From Hyphomonas neptunium ATCC 15444 (lineage in GTDB: Bacteria > Pseudomonadota > Alphaproteobacteria > Caulobacterales > Hyphomonadaceae): a DNA stretch of 64,000 bases. The translations under genes were made by a program, and so were the position numbers. Positions 59,783-64,000 of this stretch are shown piece by piece (the first letter of the stretch is position 1; each line of letters starts with the position of its first letter). The stretch lies in NCBI RefSeq assembly GCF_000013025.1, contig NC_008358.1, forward strand, positions 1,612,001-1,676,000, given 5' to 3'. Below the pieces are notes generated by a model, which had not been told where the DNA came from, made no database searches, and saw only the letters and a program-made list of their open reading frames with translations.

Positions 59783-60937
59783 ATGCCTATTCCCTCGTCC
59801 CGTCCTCCAGCGCCGCAGCGCACCCAGTCAGAATGTTGCTACCGGTCGGCGCTTGACCGGGAAGCCACCTTCTGCGGCGATTGCGGCAAGCCGCTCCTGC
59901 GCTGCATGGCGTGCGAGGAATGCGCCGGACTGCTGGATGATCGTGGACTTTGCACAGTTTGTGTTGCGCCATATCTCCAGGTGGATGCGGGTGCATTAAC
60001 GGCCGCAAAGGTCGGTAGCGCTGTGGCGCTCCCCATGTCGATCGGCAACCTCTCTGGTGTCGGGCGCCCGCTGTTTGTCACCGGGCTTTGGAGCCGCGAG
60101 GGCTCTGGCGCCTGGCGGGAGGAAAATCTGGGCTGGGAACGCCTGGATGCCGGCGAATCTCGCCCCATCAGCATCGTTGCAAACCAGATCGAACACGCCG
60201 GCGCCCATGGCCTGCAACTCCTCATCGCCCTGGCCAGCCGTTGGCGCTGGCGCCAGGAAAATTTCGCCTTCACCGCCAACCTCACTTTGATGGTTGAAGA
60301 CGCCGGATCGGATAAAGGCCCGGTCGTCAATATTGGCGGCGAGAGCGCGGGACACGGGAATCTTGTCTACATATCAGGCAAGAATGACACGAAACCGGAT
60401 GTTCAGCGGTCTGATGAAGCGGTTCAGCTTGCGCTCGTAAGAGCAGAGCGGGAGGAGCGCCGCCTCAGCCTTCGGGGTCTGGATGCAGACAATTGGATTC
60501 CCCGCAATGCTGAATTCATCTGGAAAGATTTCGGCGAGGGCGACGCGCCCTTCAACGGCCCGATCATGACGCAGGACGGCATGCTCGCCGCCGGGCGCAG
60601 CCGCACGCGCCGTCAGGGCGGGGAAGGGGATGTCAGGCTTCTGGTGTTTGATGCCGACGGCGGGCTGGATGAAACCGCCAGCCGCCTCATCTCCCGGCGC
60701 CACTTTGAACTCTATATTGAATCAGACCGCCTCATCCTTCGCGTAACGGCCGGTAGTGGCCTGCGCGTAAACGGCAACGCTTACGGAGAAGGCAAGACCG
60801 TTCGCCTCGCCGATGGCGATGTCATCGCGCCGATGGTTTCGGCGCCCGATACGCTCTGCCTTCGCGTCAATTTCCGCACAGAACATGGCAGCGCGCGCCA
60901 GATCACGCTTCAGCGCCTCGCCACAAACAGAAAATAG
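59783..60937 (+). CDS. Zinc-ribbon FHA-domain protein
   Basis: A 384-residue protein with an N-terminal double zinc-ribbon-like block (CCYRSALDREATFCGDCG, then CMACEECAGLLDDRGLCTVC), a central beta-sandwich-like region, and a C-terminal forkhead-associated domain: GMLAAGRSRTRRQ, the phosphothreonine-binding SRLISRRHFELYIE, then GLRVNGN near the end. FHA domains read phosphothreonine marks, and the kinase gene follows directly, so the protein is probably an adaptor for kinase targets or for the kinase itself. The start at 59783 is 6 bases after the upstream stop. No transmembrane segment is seen. Confidence 0.85.
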   Translation: MPIPSSRPPAPQRTQSECCYRSALDREATFCGDCGKPLLRCMACEECAGLLDDRGLCTVCVAPYLQVDAGALTAAKVGSAVALPMSIGNLSGVGRPLFVTGLWSREGSGAWREENLGWERLDAGESRPISIVANQIEHAGAHGLQLLIALASRWRWRQENFAFTANLTLMVEDAGSDKGPVVNIGGESAGHGNLVYISGKNDTKPDVQRSDEAVQLALVRAEREERRLSLRGLDADNWIPRNAEFIWKDFGEGDAPFNGPIMTQDGMLAAGRSRTRRQGGEGDVRLLVFDADGGLDETASRLISRRHFELYIESDRLILRVTAGSGLRVNGNAYGEGKTVRLADGDVIAPMVSAPDTLCLRVNFRTEHGSARQITLQRLATNRK

Positions 60938-60946
60938 GGCTGCCTC

Positions 60947-62425
60947 ATGACCAAGTGCAAAAATTGCAACGCGCAGATGGCAGACGGCGACCGGTTCTGC
61001 CCCGAATGCGGCGCCGACCAGCAGGGCGGCCGTATGGAGGCCCTGATGACCATAGGCGGGCTGGAAACAGTGGACTCTTCTCAGGTTCGCCCGAATGACC
61101 GGGGCGGAATGCCCGACATCGCTCCGGGGGCGGAGTTTGCAGGCCGCTATGTCATTGAAAGTGTCATCGGCAAGGGCGGAATGGGCGTTGTCTACCGCGC
61201 GCTCGACAAGCTGGCCGACAAGTCCGTTGCCCTGAAGCTTATCCGAGCCGACAGACTCTCCGGCCAGGGCGCGGTCAAGCGCCTGATCTCCGAAGGCATC
61301 ACAACGCGCGACATTCGCCATACAAACATCGTCGCCGTGTATGATGTGGGCGAGGCGGCTGGCCAGCCCTTTGTCTCCATGGAGTTCATCAAGGGCCAAT
61401 CCCTGCGTGACTGGCACCGCGAAAAGATCCGCCAGCGTCTGGATGTGCCCTTGCGCGTTGCCGCGCGCATCATCGCAGAGGTGCTTGACGGACTAGCTGC
61501 CGCGCATGCCGCAGGCGTCATCCACCGGGACCTCAAGCCCGAAAACATCATGCTCACCGAGGAGCCAACTGAGGCGGCGGCGCCTCTGAAAATCCTCGAT
61601 TTCGGCATCGCGCGGGCCACATCTGGCGCAACCGATTCCGGCACGGGTACGGGTCTGGGAACGCCGCGCTACATGGCGCCCGAACAGGTCACAGCCGCCG
61701 ACACGGCAGGCTCGGCGGCTGACATCTATTCTCTTTCGGTCATCTTCTACGAACTGCTCGTCGATGTTCTTCCTCAAGGCCATTGGCAGCCCCCCTCGGG
61801 TGGTCGCTCGGATGTGCCGCGCACGATTGATGAACTGATTGAGCGTGGCCTCTCCAATCGCCCCGCAAACCGTCCGCAGACGGCAAAGGACTACCGCAAG
61901 CAACTTGTCGACGCGGTGAATATCGGAGGCAGCTACGTCCCTCCCGTCAAGCCGGAGACAGAGCCACGGGAAGGCCTGAATGTCGGCCTGGTGAAATGGG
62001 GCAGTATCGCGCTGGCGGCCGTACTGGCCATCTTCATCATAGCGGCGATCGCTGGAGGCGGCGAGGAAGAAAAAATCGGACCCGGACCAGACCCTGTCAG
62101 TCCACAGTCAATGTATGCCGATCTCAACGGGCAATGGGATGATGGTCTGGGCAACCTCTATTCCGTAAGCGTATCAGATAACGGCGCCTTCAGCGGCGCA
62201 GGTCAGAGCAGCTATGGCTACACCCTGCAACTCTCCGGCCAGCTGAACGGCACCTCGGGCGAGTTCTCCCTCAACGCGCCCAACAGCGGCGGCCGTTATA
62301 CCGGGCGTATGCAGTGGGATCGCGGATGCCATATCAGCTTCCAGACCTATGACATGTCCGGCTCGCTGGCCGGGCAGGGGCAAATGCACGTCAACCACGC
62401 GCCGGGGGCTCCGTGCCCTTCGTGA
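60947..62425 (+). CDS. Zinc-ribbon Ser/Thr protein kinase with membrane anchor and C-terminal beta domain
   Basis: A 492-residue Hanks-type kinase. An N-terminal zinc ribbon (CKNCNAQMADGDRFCPECG, residues 4-22) precedes the kinase domain: GKGGMGVVYRALDK (glycine loop), VALKLI (Lys), GVIHRDLKPENIML (catalytic loop) and KILDFGIARA (DFG). One membrane segment (SIALAAVLAIFIIAAIAGGG, about 348-367) separates it from a small beta-rich external domain with Gly/Ser repeats. All catalytic residues are intact. It lies between the FHA gene and the papain-like protease gene in one operon, and shares its zinc-ribbon type with both upstream proteins. Confidence 0.92.
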   Translation: MTKCKNCNAQMADGDRFCPECGADQQGGRMEALMTIGGLETVDSSQVRPNDRGGMPDIAPGAEFAGRYVIESVIGKGGMGVVYRALDKLADKSVALKLIRADRLSGQGAVKRLISEGITTRDIRHTNIVAVYDVGEAAGQPFVSMEFIKGQSLRDWHREKIRQRLDVPLRVAARIIAEVLDGLAAAHAAGVIHRDLKPENIMLTEEPTEAAAPLKILDFGIARATSGATDSGTGTGLGTPRYMAPEQVTAADTAGSAADIYSLSVIFYELLVDVLPQGHWQPPSGGRSDVPRTIDELIERGLSNRPANRPQTAKDYRKQLVDAVNIGGSYVPPVKPETEPREGLNVGLVKWGSIALAAVLAIFIIAAIAGGGEEEKIGPGPDPVSPQSMYADLNGQWDDGLGNLYSVSVSDNGAFSGAGQSSYGYTLQLSGQLNGTSGEFSLNAPNSGGRYTGRMQWDRGCHISFQTYDMSGSLAGQGQMHVNHAPGAPCPS

Positions 62426-62476
62426 CCCGCTCAACCCAATCTACCCCTTCACTCAAATCCTGAACGGAGAAGTCCT

Positions 62477-63424
62477 ATGTCTGGTAACTGGTCTGGTTTC
62501 AGCCTGAATGGCTGCCGCTTCGAGAATAAACCCTCCGCCGCGCCCACCCTGAAGGCGCCAACCACCCGCCTGCCGGATCGCGTGGACCTCCGCGTCCATT
62601 GTTCACCCATCGAGAACCAGTTGAAAACGAACTCCTGCGTGGCCAACGCAGTCATCGGCGCGCTGGAGTTTCACCACCTGAAATCCGGCCGTGCCCTGAC
62701 GGACCTCTCCCGCCTCTTCGTATACTACAACGCCCGCAAGCTGTCGGACTCGACCCATCTCGATCAGGGCAGCTTCATCCACCATGGCATGGCCGCCACC
62801 CTCGCTTACGGCGCCTGTGAAGCCGCGATGTGGCCCTTTGACGAATCCCTGGTCACCACCCAGCCGAATGAAGCCTGCTATCAGAACGCCCGCAATTATG
62901 AAGCCGTTCAATACGCCCGCACGCCGCGCGGTGTACCGGCCATGACCGCCCTTGCGCATGGCCTGCCCGTTGTGTTCGGTATATTCGTGCCCGGAGAATA
63001 TTACGACGCGGCCGCGCAGGGCGGGCGTATGCCGCGTCCTGACCAGGTCGTGCCCCAGCGTCCGCCGTCGGGCCACGCCATGCTTATCGTCGGATACGAC
63101 ATGACCGAGCGCGCTTACCTCGTCCGCAACAGTTGGAGCGCCGGCTGGGCCGAGCAGGGCTATTGCTGGATACCCTTCGAGACCATGGATGCCTGGTCGA
63201 TGGAGGAAGACTTCTGGGCCATCGGCGCCATCGAGGAAGCAAAAGGCTTCAGCCTCATGGGGCCTAGCCTGAACGACTCGATGAAAGGTGTCGGCGTCTC
63301 ATCAGACCTGCTCGAAGCGCGGGCACAGAAGCTTGATGCCCTTCGTTCCGGCCTGAGGGGGCAGCTCAGCGGCAATCTGGACGCCGCCAAGCGCGATTTC
63401 CGCGACCGCCTGCGCGGGAAGTAA
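62477..63424 (+). CDS. C1 (papain-like) cysteine peptidase
   Basis: A 315-residue papain-fold peptidase. The catalytic residues are visible: Gln48 and Cys54 in IENQLKTNSCVANAV, His in PPSGHAMLIVGYD, and Asn in LVRNSWSAGWAEQGY. It lacks a signal peptide, so it is cytoplasmic, and there is no long inhibitory prodomain, only about 30 residues before the mature fold starts. The C-terminal ~60 residues are helical and charged. It is the last gene of the kinase/FHA operon (51 bases after the kinase stop), suggesting a regulated effector protease. Bacterial cytoplasmic papain-like proteases of this type are unusual. Confidence 0.9.
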   Translation: MSGNWSGFSLNGCRFENKPSAAPTLKAPTTRLPDRVDLRVHCSPIENQLKTNSCVANAVIGALEFHHLKSGRALTDLSRLFVYYNARKLSDSTHLDQGSFIHHGMAATLAYGACEAAMWPFDESLVTTQPNEACYQNARNYEAVQYARTPRGVPAMTALAHGLPVVFGIFVPGEYYDAAAQGGRMPRPDQVVPQRPPSGHAMLIVGYDMTERAYLVRNSWSAGWAEQGYCWIPFETMDAWSMEEDFWAIGAIEEAKGFSLMGPSLNDSMKGVGVSSDLLEARAQKLDALRSGLRGQLSGNLDAAKRDFRDRLRGK

Positions 63425-63466
63425 ACCTTCTGCCAAACGGCAAAAGCCGGGCCGCGTTGAAACGCT

Positions 63467-63997
63467 TCAGCGCGCCTCGCCCGGTGTTTCGGGCAGATCC
63501 GTCACATTGCCGACATCCAGAACCGGCGACGCGTCAATGTCCGCCGCGCCAAGCAGCGAAACCAGCCGCACGAGCGCTGCGTTGATGTAGGCTTGTTCCC
63601 ATTCGGGCAGGCGCGCGAAGCCCGTTCCAAACTCGGCCTGCAGCAAATCCGGCGCGCCAGACAGCGTCAGGCGTCCCTCAGGCGTGATCTGAACCATCAC
63701 CGTGCGCCGGTCGGCGTCTCCCCGGTTACGCAGCACCAGTCCGCGCGCCTGAAGCTTGTCCAGCAATATCGAAATCGTCGCCTGTTTCAGGCCCGCCGCT
63801 TTCGCAAGTTCGCTGGGCTGCGCGCCGTCCCGTACCGAAAGCTCCTTAAGCACCACGAGTTGGGATGGCGTGAGGCTTGTATCGCGCGCGAGGGACCGTG
63901 AGTTCGCCTCCACCGCCTTGAGAATGCGGCGCAGAGAGATAAGGGCCGCTTCTGAGGGCTGATGCTTAGAATCGAGCGTGGAAATCTGAGGGATCAT
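63467..63997 (-). CDS. MarR family transcriptional regulator
   Basis: A 176-residue winged-helix regulator. The MarR fold is visible in LTPSQLVVLKELSVRDGAQP, LAKAAGLKQATISILLDKLQ (recognition helix) and LVLRNRGDADRRTVMVQIT (the D-x-R-D/R wing). The start at ATG 63995-63997 is near the right edge; a start further upstream outside the window cannot be excluded. It is convergent with the peptidase gene, so it is unlikely to be part of that operon. Its target genes are probably to the right. Confidence 0.9.
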   Translation of the reverse strand: MIPQISTLDSKHQPSEAALISLRRILKAVEANSRSLARDTSLTPSQLVVLKELSVRDGAQPSELAKAAGLKQATISILLDKLQARGLVLRNRGDADRRTVMVQITPEGRLTLSGAPDLLQAEFGTGFARLPEWEQAYINAALVRLVSLLGAADIDASPVLDVGNVTDLPETPGEAR

Positions 63998-64000
63998 GGG

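Overview
The window looks like a chromosomal segment of a GC-rich, Gram-negative alphaproteobacterium of the Caulobacterales/Hyphomonadaceae type. Three things point there. It carries a complete Caulobacter-style ceramide (sphingolipid) synthesis locus, it has several TonB-dependent receptors typical of oligotrophic aquatic bacteria, and its operons are dense with 4-base ATGA overlaps. Genus-level assignment is inference. Gene names for the sphingolipid genes are recalled from work on Caulobacter crescentus and could not be verified here.

Region 1 (1-15.8 kb) is a sphingolipid locus. One minus-strand operon encodes a fatty acyl-AMP ligase, a ceramide reductase, an acyl carrier protein and serine palmitoyltransferase (acps-cerR-acp-spt). 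A GNAT-fold ceramide synthase candidate (bcerS) sits at 4.2-5.3 kb. A plus-strand operon joined by overlapping start/stop codons encodes LptF- and LptG-like permeases, a lipid (ceramide) kinase and a Tam41-like nucleotidyltransferase. Two sugar-nucleotidyltransferase-like proteins, a CDP-alcohol phosphotransferase, a HAD-IB phosphatase, a HIT protein, a DUF2141 protein and a Wzx-like flippase surround these. Together they suggest a dedicated line: base synthesis, N-acylation, phosphorylation, CDP activation, head-group transfer and envelope export.

Region 2 (16.0-23.4 kb) is a small integrated element in the 3' end of a tRNA-Leu(CAG) gene. It has a P4-type integrase, a direct repeat of the tRNA end at the far side, and GTACCATA motifs at both ends. 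Its cargo is an XRE regulator, a helical protein, a SEC-C/nuclease-like protein and a chimeric DNA methyltransferase. A dead integrase fragment just outside the right end records an older insertion.

Region 3 (24-46.9 kb) is metabolic: an amidase, an oxidoreductase/GNAT operon with a divergent TetR regulator, a peptide-scavenging set (GntR regulator, serine hydrolase, DUF819 transporter, dipeptide epimerase, TonB receptor), an AsnC regulator divergent from a leucine-dehydrogenase operon, a TauE/SafE exporter, a second TonB receptor, an ANTAR regulator, and an acetyl-CoA hydrolase/transferase divergent from a nitronate monooxygenase-like enzyme. Six helically phased TGTCC repeats lie between the last two.

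Region 4 (46.9-54.5 kb) holds an orphan VirD4-like ATPase with a partner, a lipoprotein superoxide dismutase, a PKHD-type hydroxylase, lipoproteins, an ArsR regulator, and a TMEM165/GDT1 manganese exporter under a yybP-ykoY manganese riboswitch.

Region 5 (54.5-63.4 kb) is the best candidate for an undescribed system. An ECF sigma/Ser-Thr kinase pair is divergent from a five-gene operon: a membrane protein, an SPFH-like protein with a C-terminal zinc ribbon, a zinc-ribbon FHA protein, a zinc-ribbon Ser/Thr kinase and a papain-like protease. A MarR regulator closes the window.
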